Assembly (NCBI GenBank): GCA_024811115.1
Contig: JAKOGH010000307.1
Location: 1 to 64,000 of the forward strand
Source of the DNA: Terana coerulea
Lineage: Eukaryota > Basidiomycota > Agaricomycetes > Polyporales > Phanerochaetaceae
Length of the DNA: 64,000 bases
Reading direction: 5' to 3'
In this document: piece by piece, positions 34,740-46,987 of the stretch
How the letters are laid out: each line of letters begins with the position of its first letter
Numbering within the stretch: position 1 is the first letter of the stretch
The notes under the pieces: generated by a model
The model's input: only the letters and a program-made list of their open reading frames with translations
What the model was told of the DNA's origin: nothing
Databases searched by the model: none
Program-made: the position numbers and the translations under genes

Positions 34740-37700
34740 GTGATGTGAAGTTCAAGCATTGGTCAGAACTTCTTGATCTTGACCCTGCCCAGATTCTTGG
34801 TAAAGATATCTGTGGGATTGTCAACGCCAGGTACGAAGAGCACTTCAACGTGGCCAGCTTCAACGACATCACGAATGTAGTGGTAGCGAATGTTGATGTG
34901 CTTAGTGCGCTTTTCAGTGAACGGGATTTTCTGAAATGAATAGAGTGCCCTGGTTATCGCTGCAGATGGGTACTTTCTTTGAAGTTGTAACCAAGTTCAG
35001 AGAGGACGTTTGAATCCACATGACTTCTACAGGGAGCAGTTGCTGAGTGCTATGTGTTCGGCATCTTTGGTCGATGTTGCTACGGACTTCTGTGCGAAAG
35101 AGCTCCAGTTAAAGGCTCCTCCTGCAAGCATTAGCAGGAAGCCAGTTTGAAAGTGACAGTTAGAAGCAGCCGCCCAATCTGCATCGGTATACGCCCACCA
35201 AGCCTAACCCAGAAGAGTCATCATACCGAGGGTGTAGTTACAAGTGCTTAACAGATAGTGGCAGATATAGAGCGCTCTGTTTAGGTGGTCTTTGGACGGG
35301 TTTGCACTGAACTGTGCGAGCTTTGTGACAGCGTACACAATGTCCGGTCGTGTACCAAGCATGATATAAAGGAGTGAGCCTATCACAATTTAAAAACGGC
35401 TCTGGCGAGCTTTGTTAAGCTCTCCTTCATTTGGTTGAGGGATATAGCCCTCCAGAAGTGGAGTCTTTGCCATTTTGGCATTGGCCTGGCCGCTAACGTT
35501 CGAGTACCTTGTCAAGGTAGGCGCATTGATCAATTACAATCTTGTCGCCAACTCGTTATATGCGCATGCACAGAAACTCCTTTACGTCACCCATATTGTG
35601 ACACTCCCACCGTTGCATGAAGAACTCCTTTTCTTGGAGTACTTTTGCCTTGCTACGTCCAGTGAATATAGCATTGTTAACATAGACTACGGCAATGACT
35701 ATTGCCTGTGCCTTTGACATATACACCAGCATCGGACTTCAGTTTTTTGGAAGCCGAGCTCAGCCATAGACTTGCTAAGGGCTTCCCACCAGGACAGTCC
35801 TGCCTGCTTAAGCTCGTAAAGGGGCGTGATGGAGACGAAGCACCATGTGCTTTTTCTCTTCAGCAGGAAAGCCATCGGGTTGTTCTATGTAGATTTCCTC
35901 ATCTAACAGTCTGTACAGATATGTGTTGCGCACATCGAGGCCAGTGAGGAAAAAGCATTTGAGTGCCGTAAGGGCAAGTACAAATCTAACAGTTTCAAAC
36001 CGTACGATTGGAGAGAAGATTTTATTGTAGTTGATTCCCTCAATCTGAGAAGCCGCGAGCTACAAGTTGCGCTTTCTTTCGACCATCTGACTTCTTATCA
36101 AAAACCCATTGGTTCTTGATGACGTGTTTGCCTTTCGGCCGCGAGGGCCATTCGAACACGCCTCTTTTGCTCAATACATCAAGCTCGTCTTTGCATGCAG
36201 CACACCATTTTACCTGCTATTTCGCAGGCAGGCGATTTATGTCACGTAAAGTCCAGTCTCAGACTGAAGACTTTGTTGTGTCAGGATTGACTGCTTAGGC
36301 AAGCAAATAATTGTAGAAATTTACTCCCCCTTCCGGCACAGTCTTGCCAGTATGCCATCCGATGCTGGGCTTTTGCTTCCAGTGTCTCCAGTGGGCTCAG
36401 TGATATCCCGGAACAGGTTCGAGCTGTTCGAATGTAGAAGGGCTAGCAGGATGTGTAGTGGGGACACTGTCGGGCTGCTTGCTAGACTGACCGCGCCTTG
36501 GTAGCTAACCTTGGTGGGCTTGGTCTGGCCAGTCTGCTTTTTCCAACTACAGATACCTCTATCAGCACCTAAAGCTCGCGACAGTGCCTGTGACTGGTTA
36601 TACGCAGAGCCTGGATTTCTGACTGGGATCCTCTGTTTGGGAGTACTACACCGTGGCCCGGCAGGGATAACTAGTGGTGCAAGTACTTGCAGATCATCTG
36701 CGAGTGGTGTCACCGTAACGAGGCGGACTTGGGCTACGCCCCAACAGGGGGCTCAGGGGTTGAACCGTCATTCAATCTGCTTGGTCTCTTTTGGAGGAAA
36801 GAGGGTTAGAATGAGGTGCAGCTCGCCATTTAGGCAGTGGCGCATCGTCATCACTATTGTCTGATCCTGCACCTTGCAAAGACTCATTGTCTTTCACGTT
36901 GTTGGTGTTTTGTGCAGGCAGATCAGGCCGCGTGGGCATTTTGCCATCAGGACACTTGGGGGAATAAGTTTTGCACCGCTCGACTTGAGTTGAGCAAAAC
37001 ACAACGTTGTTGGGTCCTCTCACGAAGGTCCAACCGTGCTTGTTGTGTCTGATGTATGTCATCATTTCGGACTTAGGCTGTAGTTTGTTCTTGTGAACAT
37101 TGGCAGGGATAAATACCCATGCGCCGCAGCCAAACACGCAGATGTTATCAACACGTAGTTTTTTTACCCATGAGTGCCTCATAAGGCGTAATCCATTTTA
37201 ATCGTGAAACTGAGGTGCAGTTGTAAAGCACTGTAGCGTGCATGTCCACAAATTCCCACCACGAAGGAGGAATGCAAGCTGTAAAGCGCATAGCCTTGGC
37301 TTTGTCCATGAGGTTCGATTGAACCGCTCAGCACGTCCATTCTGCTGTGGAGTATGTGGAACGCTAGTTAGGATTTTAATCCCTGCATCTTTTAGCATTT
37401 GAATGAATGCGTTTGACTTATATTCTCCCCTGCATCCGACATCCAGCTCTCGACACTAGCTTTATACTGGTTTTGAACTATAGCAAGAAAGTTCTTTGTT
37501 GCTTGGATGGCAACGGATTTTAGCCTTAGGCAAATAATCCATGCATGCGACGTATAATCATCGACAAAAGTGATGATATACTTGTACTGGTGATATGGAT
37601 CGACCCGGAATTCCTTCAAGTCACTGTGAATGAGCTTAAAGAGTCACGATGCTCGTTGAGGTGTTGGTGGGAATGAGCGATTATGCATCTTTCCTTGCAC

Positions 37701-38414
37701 ACAGCCAGAGCAGGGTGAATCCGACTTATTATAGTCGAGATCAGAACATTCTGTTGTTGCTGATGGAAGTTGACATAGGATCCGCTCAGAGGGATGTCCA
37801 AAATGTCTATGCATTATTTTGTGCGAGACTAGCGCAAGGCCGTCTCGGTAAGTGTCTAAATAGTACACTGTTGCATTTGGATAAAGCAGCACAAATTGCA
37901 ATAATTCCTGGCAGTTATTACTGTCCAGGATTTTCAGAGTAGTTGTGTCATCCTTGATTAACCGGTTCTGTCGTAGCAGCTGACCAAGCGAGATAAGATT
38001 CATGTCCTTCTGTGAAGGCATGAGTCGAACATTTTTCAGTAAGACTTTAATTGTTCTGCTCGTTGCGCTAGGACAGTAGTTGATGACAGAGTCACCTTTC
38101 TCAGAGATAGTAACATGCCCATTAGCCGTTTGAACGACAATTGGGTCAATGTTGCGCAAGTTGCGCAATAAACTTCTCTGATTAGTAAAGTGAAATGATG
38201 CTCCAGAGTCGAGCAGCCAATCACTTGATTTTGCAAGGTTTTTACCTTTGCAGCTCTGACATGCGTTAAATAGCTTATTGTGCATATATTGGTCTGGTAG
38301 TTGAAGAAAACCAGCTCCATTCAATACAGTAGCATACATGTGGTATCTATTGTTTACTACAGCCCGCCGAAACACTGCACAATTAGCTGCAAGGTATCGG
38401 TTAGTGTGATGCAC
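34740..38414 (-). pseudogene. Ty1/copia pol remnant (protease, integrase, RT, RNase H)
   Basis: Decayed copia polyprotein with many stops. In order on the minus strand: retropepsin WLLDSGASFHFTN (38210); the pre-integrase zinc region HRHFGHPS with CSGCVQGKMHNRSF (37780-37680); integrase core FVDDYTSHAWII (37570) and VPHTPQQNGRAERFNRT (37330); a linker DNICVFGCGAWVFIP (37150); reverse-transcriptase remnants at 35200-36720; GSLLYIMLGTRPDIVYAV (35370) and the RNase H end DIFTKNLGRVKIKKF (about 34810). The order protease-integrase-RT is diagnostic of copia. No intact frame is long enough for activity. Confidence 0.85.
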
Positions 38415-38484
38415 GAGTGCAGAGTTAGAGGGACATACTTAAAGTACGCGTTGATGATGTCCTGGTGGATCTTTCAATCATTCA

Positions 38485-40396
38485 TCAGGCATCCGGCAAA
38501 CGGTCGTCGACGTCGACATCATTGTCCTCGTTTCTGAGGAACACGGCGTCCTCAATGTCAGGGGTGGTCACGGGCGTCAAGCCATCCTCCCTGTCGAGCA
38601 ACATTTGCATGTCGACCTCGTCGGACCAGATGATCAGTGAGGATTTGCGCGAGCTGCGCTTAGCGGGGCAAGAGCAGCTGCTCTCGATGAACTTCGGCTC
38701 AGCAAACTTGCATTTGAGAGCAATGTTGTTTGAGTCGATGCAGGCGTCGAGCTCAGCGATGTGAGCATCGAGCATCTGCTTGGCGTAGTCAAAGTCAGCT
38801 TGCTTGGATAGACAGGCCTTCTCTGCGGCCTCATCTTCAGCGACGGTGGTGGCAAACTCACTCTCCTGGGTGACAGCCAGCTTCACGAGCTGGTTTCGTT
38901 TCCCATCGGAAGTGTCCTCGACACTTCTGGTTGAGAGTCCAGCCCTTGTTTAGGGCGGTGTTTTTGTCCGTGATCCACTACTTGTAGGCAAGCTTACGGA
39001 GCTCTGCTGCCTCGCCGAAGCTGGGTCTTGTGCAGACTCTGGGACTTGTAGTCCTCATTGAAGATTGCTAACAATTTAGTTAGTGTGGAGAAATTGTCGA
39101 GAGTGAATTCCTGCTGGAATTCTAACTCACGAACCGCGTTCGCAGGTTGCGGTGCTCGATGTCCCGCATGGTGTCTCGCGTAGTGAGCGTTGTGCTCGTT
39201 GGCGTTGATAACCTCCTCGAGGGTCCGAATGCACTCCTGGGACCCAACAACTCCCAGCTTCTCAGCAAGGGCAAGTGCTTTGCGAAGCGAGGGAACTGGT
39301 TGCCGTTAGTGAGCCAGAGCTCGCGCTCTCCCTCAATGTGAGACTGAATTTCTTCGGCCTCAGACTTGGGGAGGGGCATGTCAGGGGTGAAGCCGTTCAC
39401 CACCGGGATAACCGGAGCAGTGATGTAAGAGTAACCGTGGTCAGCATTCTTGGCCTTGCCCTTGCCGTTGCCTGCATGTTTACCGTGCTAGGTCTTCTTG
39501 CCGTTGCCATTGCCGGCACCATCCTGCTGCTGCTGCTGCTGCCCTTGCAGGCACTGCTGCTACCCGTTAGGGCTCTGCTGCTGCTTGAACTGGGGATCCT
39601 TCCCTTGTTCTTGACGGCGGTGACACGCTTAGCAGACTCGGTCTGCTTGCGCTGTCCACCGGAAGCTTCCGCTGCTCCCAAGCAGCGACGAGCTGCCGCC
39701 CATAAAGCTTAGGGTCAGGGGCACCAGGAGGGATAGGGGACAGTGCCGTATTTACCATCTTCTGGTTTAGCATGGTGACGGTGGCGATGTGCTTACCATA
39801 CCCTGGTGTTTTCGATATGAGGAGCATCAGGTGTATGTAGTCGTCCATGTTTGCATAGACTGCATCTAGGCGGTCAACATGGGATTGGATCTTGGCGATT
39901 AGCGGGTGCTGGGGACTGATTCTCGGGGATGCAAGTCTCCAGAAGGCCCTTGAAGTCGGGCGTAGGCTGTACCCAGAGAGTTCTTGGTGTAGTTCGTCTG
40001 TAGGGTCTCGTACAAAACCTTGGCTGTCTTTTCATTCTTCACCGACTGATTGATCTGGTAAGTTAGGCAAAGGCAGATGAAGCCCATGGCCCAGAGATCG
40101 TCATTGATCCAGTCGTCGAGCTTGTCAACAGCCCTGGAGTGCTCCTGCTCATTGCAGGGTACTTCGCCAGATGCGGGGAGAGCAGTGATGGCAGGGTTAG
40201 TATTATCAGCTGCGACTGGCGGGCGCTAAGCGGGAGCGGCCGGGACAGTGCGAACTAAGGTTGGCACCCTCAGCTGGGTTGTTGTGAGCTGATGAGCGAT
40301 TCTCTGAGTGCCCAGGAACGACCTCAAGGTGTCATTCCAGTGCTCCCAGTTGGTTCCGTCGAGGACAGGAACAAGCTTCTCGAGCGAGGAAGACAT
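38485..40396 (-). pseudogene. copia gag remnant
   Basis: Starts at ATG 40396 with MSSSLEKLVPVLDGTNWEHW, the usual opening of copia Gag. It continues through AMGFICLCLTYQINQSV and KVLYETLQTNYTK, the fungal copia Gag core. Several stops and frame changes follow (segments at 39567-39848, 39122-39403 and 38485-38886). The last segment, rich in Glu/Asp, may belong to the Gag C-terminus. No zinc knuckle is seen. Confidence 0.75.
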
Positions 40397-40610
40397 TGTT
40401 TAGTTCTGTAGAGATAAAACAGTCAGTACAACGTACTGACATGGCTTTAGCCAAGGAGGGGCCCTAAAGGGCACCCTTGTGCCTGCTCAGCTTGCCCAGC
40501 ATAGAAGGTGCGCTGGAGAGCGCAACTGTCGCACACAATGGCAGCAAACAGGTACAGGCAAGTTTACCAATGAGCTAGTTGCTGCTGCCAGTGACAGCGC
40601 AAGCAACTGC

Positions 40611-40629
40611 GTTATCAGAGCTCATAACC
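40611..40629 (-). other. copia primer-binding site, half-tRNA-iMet type
   Basis: Read on the minus strand, the bases right after the LTR are GGTTATGAGCTCTGATAAC. This resembles the primer site of copia elements that prime from the 5' half of initiator methionine tRNA, cut in the anticodon loop (anticodon region CAT followed by AACC). The position directly beside the LTR end TACA supports the 5' LTR assignment. Confidence 0.65.
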
Positions 40630-40926
40630 TGTAGAAGTGCAGTGTATATAGCAGCGTACACTTCTACCGAGGCCCAGAGGAAGCTAGGATTGGTTACTCA
40701 CCCGTAGGCTGGTTGGTTAATACGTAAGTGGGTTTGAGAGTTGAATCAAGTCTTATTATGTATGGTGTAAAGAGCTGCCTTATATACAATACAGAGTAGC
40801 TGTACTAAAAACAGACACAAATAGATACCAGGACAATAGACAATAGGCATCGTCATAGTGGAACCTGGTAGAACAATAGAGAAGATGTGAGCAGAGCACT
40901 TACAGCGTCTATCTGACTCAATGTCA
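40630..40926 (-). mobile_element. copia LTR, right (5' LTR of the minus-strand element)
   Basis: About 297 bp. Ends in CTTCTACA next to the primer-binding site, so it is the 5' LTR of the minus-strand element. It has the same TATA-containing sequence as the left copy at 34299-34589 but lies on the other strand. Confidence 0.85.
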
Positions 40927-41524
40927 GTATCCAAGAGAGGCGTCCGGATATCCCATAGTGACTGCTATGTATGAGCGAGCAAGGCCAGAAGGATCATCTG
41001 AAAAACCCCCTTACTATTCCTGCCTAATGCATGCTGATAAGCACTAATTCATTGCACATAAGCTTCAAAGTAACACAACTAGATAAATAGATGCATTAGG
41101 CCAATAAGGCAGTTTAGTGAGGTCCTTTGCTAATTGTCTTAATTATTCTATATATTAGGGCAATTAGTCCTATTTCTCAGCTATTTGTTTCCTTACTGTC
41201 CTATTTTGTTCCTTACATGCAGCTATAATACCACTACTGCTTGACTAATCATCTGAGAAATCCCCTTCTTAATTTAACCTGATGCTCTGTATTGCATATT
41301 TAGTTATCTACATACAAGACTAAGCTACCTAACACAACAAACTACTTGTACTGTGCAGGTAAGCCCATGCACCATGCACCATACTCACCTGCACTGCGCC
41401 ATGCCCACCTGCACTGCGCCATGCCCACCTGTGTGTTGTATCTGTCAGTAACATACTTACGTACACCACTACCCTGGCCCTCATGTCGTGCACCAGCCCC
41501 TTCTGACGGGGGCGCACTTGTCAG

Positions 41525-42060
41525 CGTCGGTCTGCACGCGTCGTGCTTCGCCACGTCCTGCGCGCCAGCGCCGGCGCGGTGCGCGTGCTGCGCTCGTTGG
41601 CGTCGTGCTGGGGTAGCTTGCTACCCTGGTCCCTCGCGTCGTGCGTCGGCCCTTTGTAACGGCGGCACGCTCGCCTGCGTCGGCCTGCGCGCGTCGTGCT
41701 TCGCCACGTCCTGCGCGCCGGCGTTGGCGTGGTGCGCATCCGTCGGCACCGTACGTGCGTGCGCCGCTGTCCCGCCCTGCGTATCTTGCGCGTCGTGCTG
41801 TACGCGCCGGTTTCTTGTGCGTCGGCGTCGCGCTCACCTGCGTCGGTCTGCGCGCGTCGTGCTTCGCCACGTCCCGCGCGCCGGTGTTGGTGTTATGCGC
41901 GTGCTGCGTTCTCGGCGTCGCGCCTGTGTAGCTTGTTGCGCTGGTCCCTCGCGTCGTACGTCGGCCCTTTGTAACGGCGGCGCGCTCGCCTACGTCGGCC
42001 TGCGTGTGCTGTGCTTCACCACGTCCCGCGCGCCGGCGTCGGCGTTGTGCGCCGCCGTTC
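41525..42060 (+). repeat. GC-rich tandem repeat, four units of about 155 bp
   Basis: The word CGTCGTGCTTCGCCACGTCC recurs, with few changes, near 41540, 41694, 41858 and 42009, giving spacings of about 154, 164 and 151 bp. It is extremely rich in CpG. Open frames across it (for example 41346-42146, 266 codons) are a by-product of the composition. Confidence 0.85.
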
Positions 42061-42213
42061 GTGTCGTACGCGTCGTGTCGTGCGCGCCGGCTTCTTGTGC
42101 GTCGGTGTCGCGGCCGCCGGCGTTGAGCTTGTTGCGTCGTGCTTGACTACGCGGGCGTTCGCGCGCGGTGTTCGTTGCTGGTGGGGGATGCGTGGTGCCT
42201 ATTCATGAAAGCA

Positions 42214-42248
42214 CCGTCCATAAGCCGTGCATGCACGGCCATGGACGG
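42214..42248 (+). other. strong hairpin in TIR element L
   Basis: The outer stem CCGTCCAT (42214-42221) pairs with ATGGACGG (42241-42248). The inner sequence 42225-42238 is a perfect palindrome. The same site in element R (57392-57426) keeps the fold with paired base changes. Confidence 0.7.
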
Positions 42249-42527
42249 CTCTGGGTAGCAGCGGTGGATGCGGCGAGAGGGCCACGTACCTCGTTTGCAG
42301 GGGAGCCCCTCCCCTTCAACAGTCTTGCTCGATAATTCACGCGTCCCCCACTCTTGTGTGGTGTCGCTTGGGTCCTGGTGTCGCGGTAGGTGGTCGCGAC
42401 GCAGCTAACGCGTCGGTTAGGAATGAGGGACCGAGGGAATGAAAGATGACGCCAACCAAACGCGAAGGGTTAAGGCGCTTCAATATACCCAGTAAGTTAT
42501 GACCATTCTGTACGATAATACACTCAA

Positions 42528-42602
42528 GCCGCTATGGCGCAGTTGTTAATCTACTGGGCGCGTTTACCCAGGCGGTCCTGGGTTCAAGTCCTTCCGGGTG
42601 CA
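42528..42602 (+). repeat. tRNA-like module in TIR element L
   Basis: Has an A-box TGGCGCAGTTG (42535-42545) and a B-box GGTTCAAGTCC (42581-42591) at normal tRNA spacing. The acceptor and T stems do not pair well, so it is a tRNA-derived sequence rather than a tRNA gene. The equivalent in element R is at 56102-56176. Confidence 0.6.
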
Positions 42603-43488
42603 TTGTGGTTATTTCTGATCATCTTTTTTGAGCCTCGGCCCATTAACAAAAGCATACAGTGTGAATTGCTCTGGTCGTCTGTGAAGCAGTCACTCTTTTA
42701 GAGCTGTTGTGATATTTAAAATTGATTGCAACTTGTTGTTCAACTGTGGCAAATGGCAATTATATAAGAATATAGACATTCTAGGCAAAAGCAGCTCTTT
42801 TTAGCAATTGTACAGAGCTTATATATTAGGTTATAAAGGTAATATTAAAGAGCTTCAGACTTGTCATTAACAATATCCTTAAAGCTTTGTGCACTTTGAA
42901 AACCAGTCTAATAAGGAATCCATTATGCATTTATGTGCCAACTAAGCTGAAATAGAGAATAGTAGCTACATTAACTCTAAAAGTGTAATAGTATAAGTAT
43001 ATAGATTAGCTGATTGGCAGAAAAAGGAGGACATAGAACTAAATTAGCTTTAAGCAATACAATAATAAGAGTCTAAGTAATAAATAAAAGCAATAGCAAA
43101 ATAAGTGTCATAAGCTCTAGATAATGTCATAAATATGATACAAATAACAAGCAAATAAGTAAAAAGCTAATAATAAGCTACTGATAAAATATGCAATAGT
43201 GAGAAATTAGATAAAAAGAAATATAGTAAATGAGCTAATGAAAGAATGCAATAAGGCATTGGTAAGGGATAAAAAGTCAATTAGGTAGTAAAAAGCCATT
43301 AATAATCAGCAGATTAGAATGTTAAAAAGGCAATGGGCTGTTTAGCAAGCTAATAGATGTAGATTAGCTAAATAAACTATATTTTAAGAATACATTTTCA
43401 CAAAAAGCGAAAAAGAGCATAATAAACAATTTAGTGTTAAATAAGAAGCATAAAGCACAGATTAGAAAGAGGGGTTTTTCCAGATGAT

Positions 43489-44283
43489 GCGGATGTCCTT
43501 TTCAGGTTAGCAGGAGGTGGGCGAGGCTAACCAACGACAAGCTCAGAGTTGTAGTTCTGCACGATATGCTCCATACAGCCCTCCATGAGTGTGCAGATCC
43601 AGCTGGATGTGCTCCTACAGCCAACATTGATTCATCTGCACATGAGGAGTACTATCATTTGTGTCAAGTGCGCACTTTCATGTAGAGGTAGTTCTGGTCT
43701 TGGAGGTTAGCTAAAGAAATTAGCTGTTCTTTGCTGTAACTGCAGAAGTATTTGTCTTGCATGATGTAAAGCAGTGCAGTGAGGAGATTGCTTTTGAGCA
43801 GCATTGACCACTCATCCAAAGAGAGGTCAGAGCCATTGGAGAAAATTTCACTATAGCTTCCTGGGAGTAGCAGCTTTGTCTGAGGCAGAGGATTTGTGGT
43901 TTGATACCAGGGGAACGCTGATTTTGTTTACAGTGAGCAATACACGACTTGATGTAGACTATAGCCAGGTTAAGCAGCGTTAGCAAGCGTGATGTGGGTC
44001 AATTACCCTATATCGCACTCGGCACCTACTATGATTCAAGATAGCCTGAGTTCTATTCAATTAACTCACAAACTTGCTGCCAGTGGTGGTTTGTTGTCGC
44101 TTACCAGCAAGGTTATGGGTGATCCTGAAAACACCCAGGCTGGTATTAGCTGTCTGCTTCTACCACAAGATATTACAAAAGCCTTAGAGACTCATGGCCT
44201 ACGTTAGCTAGTATGTGTGGCCAAAGAGAAAGACAATGCAACCTTAAAGATTGACACGTTGATGGTGCCGGACTAAGCTACAG
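43489..44283. other. sequence between element L and gypsy 1, left part of a split region
   Basis: Joins with 54538-55376 once the gypsy element is removed. A short open frame (43989-44207) gives no recognised protein. It may be part of a decayed DNA transposon (see the right part). Confidence 0.35.
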
Positions 44284-44573
44284 TGTAGAAATCCGTGATT
44301 CCTGTTACTCACTTTACCCGTCGGACCTCACTTCCAGACCTGTTTCAGTCCCCCATTCCAGTTCTTCTGAGCTTCACTCATTCACTCCTTTCCCTATCAT
44401 ATTATTCTGTGTTTGGTTATTGTACAGTTGGTGATTGTACTGCAGCTACTTAAGGCCCGTCCTCTTGAGGAGGCAGGCAAGTTTCCTTCGCAATCCAAAG
44501 TCAATTTCAGTTCGTTGGTTGTGGAAACTTCTTGTATAACGCCAGTCCTCTTTCTCGGTTGACAAACGTTACA
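44284..44573 (+). mobile_element. gypsy 1, 5' LTR
   Basis: A 290-bp LTR, TGTAGAAATCC to ACGTTACA, preceded by the target duplication TACAG (44279-44283). Matches 54247-54537 in direct orientation. Confidence 0.93.
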
Positions 44574-46987
44574 TTTTTTAAACTGCCAGACTTTACTCTC
44601 TCACCACTCTCTGCTTAACTTTTAAAAACTCTCCCTCGGGTGACACCCTCTGGATTCATCGACGGCTAATCACCGATGACTTCCAATCATGTCCGCCCTT
44701 AACAACAAAACAAGCCGCAGTCGCTGCACATCATAACTCCTATCTCGACTCTTTCTTCTCTCTCTCGACTCTCTCGTCTCGACATGGCCCCGACTACTCA
44801 CACAACTACCTACAACCTCCGTCGCGAGGGATGAGCTGCTGCAAGCCCTTAAAGGGATGCTGCCCTCTGCAATACCTGGTGAGTTCCGCACTCCTATCCT
44901 AGAGCAACACGCTGCCAATGGCAACGACGACACTGAGTCGTTGTCATTCATCACCACCACCACCACCAGTGAGGGCAAACCTGCTGCCATGTCCATGGCC
45001 GCTGTACCCTTATACAGTCAGGTCGTGGCGTATGATCTCTCTGAGCATCCAGTTACGCTAGAGGTAACGACGGGCGGACTTAACTGTCTGCCCGTCGAGG
45101 ATACCCCTTCCATCCCTGTTGGTAGTACTACAGGTAATAAAATTAATATGAAAAAACATTACCACACCCACATTAAGGATGTTGAGGATGAGGATGAGGC
45201 TTGCCAGAGGTTGGCCCCCGATGGGCCCACTGCTGACGGTTTCTGGACTAGAGTCAACTATAAGAAGCCTAAGCAGAGCAATGTCATTATTGAGCAAGTG
45301 CTCTCCAAGGACGAGGCTAGTAATGCCGCTTCGCTGAAGCTCACTAAGGACAAGGGTACGGAAAGGCCCCTAACCTTAATAAGGAACAACAGCATGCGGT
45401 TCACACCACCACTGAGGCTATGACTCCCAAACAAAGGTTCACATTCTGTCAACATATGTGCAACATTGACAGTGCCGCCTAAGCTGGGCGTGAGCGTTCG
45501 CTCGCGTGGCGAAGGCACATCTAACCTGAATAAATAACAGGGTAAGACTGTGGATCCCTGCAACTGAGGTGCAGCTAGTATCAATGAAAAGAGCTGGACC
45601 TCGAGGTCCAGTGTAAGATCTTTGAGTTGTATACTAAGAAACAGCAAGGCTTCAACTCGAAGCAGTTCATGGATAGCGAGGACAAGGAGAGCCTCAACCT
45701 TGATGAGAAACATGCTATACTCGAGCACTACGTGACCCTCAAGGCTGAGAAAAGACAGCGCAAAGGGACCGGCCAGCGCTGAGGCCGCTATAAAGGCTGC
45801 TGAAGCTGCCAAGGCTGGCCATGAAGCCGCTTGCTGCTACTCGCGAGGCTTGATGAAGCTGCACAAGACACTTACAGGTGTTGATGCAACGTTGGAAGCT
45901 GATGAGGCTGCCAACACACGCGCAACGCATAGCTAAACTTGAGGCAAGGTGCAAGGACCTTCGACAGGCTCTCAAGGACACAAGGACCGGGCATGCTGCG
46001 TCTGAGTCCAAGGATAGTGTGCGCTTCAAGTGTGACCTTAAGTGAAAGCGCAAGATGTCGCAGTTGAAGGGCAAAGCACCAGCGGTGCCTAAGGAAACGG
46101 CATCAGCAATGCTGGGCTACTTTGGGGACTCTGAGGGTTCAAGCTCTCGGGCTCCTGCCTTTCACTCATGCTGCAGTAATTCGGGCGTTAGAGCCTGCAG
46201 CTCAGGTAGAACCGAATAGCTATCTTGGGCATATCTTTCACTACTTAAAGTTGCGTGGTCATGCAGCTAAGCAGGTGCAGATCTCTGACTCTGACTTATC
46301 TGACTCGAGCTCCAGCTCAGATTCTTCTAAGCCTGAGACCGATAATGAGATGGAGTTGTTGAACCCACCCGACAACAGCTCAGACAACTTGGGAAGCTCG
46401 AGCGATTCAAGCTCAAGTAGCAATGATTTCTATAAGAAAAGGAAGAAACACAAGGCTCGCAAGGCCTATAAAGCCAAGAAGAAGGCTGAATGAAAGGCTG
46501 CTCGCAAAGTAAAGCATGCCGTATATAAGCCTCATGAGCCTGAGAAGTACAATAGCAAAGCTGATGTACATATCTTCCATAAGTTTGTTCAGCAAATGGA
46601 AGCTTATCTGGATGGGTACAATGTTTATAAGTTGCAATACACGGCTATTATTTCGAACTACCTCACTGGTGATGCGTATGCATTCTATACACTCGAGGTT
46701 TTGGATAATCCGAGGGCCTGGAATTTGCACAAGTTATTCTATAGCCTGTTCAATCATTGTTTCCCAGTGAACTTCCCGGCTGCAGCAGCTTACAACACTG
46801 TCCGATGCTGTTCAGAGCAATAAGTCAGTCAAGGCCTTTGTGTATGAGCTGAAAACTCTGTACATGATGGCTGGTGTTGTCTCTGAGCAGGACAAGGTGA
46901 TCAAATTATGGAACAGTTTGAGCTCTTACCTCCAATGTGAGCTATAGTGCTTCCAATACTCCCTACTCACTTGCCATAAGACAAAGT

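Larger units (their letters stand above)
40995..43486 (+). mobile_element. TIR element L, with tandem repeats, hairpin and tRNA-like module
   Basis: Bounded by CATCTGAAAAACCCCC (40995) and GGGGTTTTTCCAGATG (43471-43486), an inverted pair, with AT on both outer sides (40993-40994, 43487-43488). The layout is an AT-rich left flank, four tandem GC-rich units (41525-42060), a hairpin (42214-42248), a tRNA-like module (about 42528-42602) and an AT-rich tail with many TAG/AGCTA words. It has no transposase. The element R at 55379-58714 is a diverged second copy in opposite orientation, matched along most of its length. Confidence 0.8.

Noticed and set aside
41346..42146. Long open frame of 266 codons rich in Cys, Arg and Ala
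   Set aside because: It lies on CpG-rich tandem repeats, where several frames are open on both strands. The second copy of the element does not keep the frame.
40995..43486. Helitron, suggested by the internal hairpin
   Set aside because: The ends are inverted repeats with a 2-bp duplication; there is no 5' TC or 3' CTAG end and the hairpin is internal.
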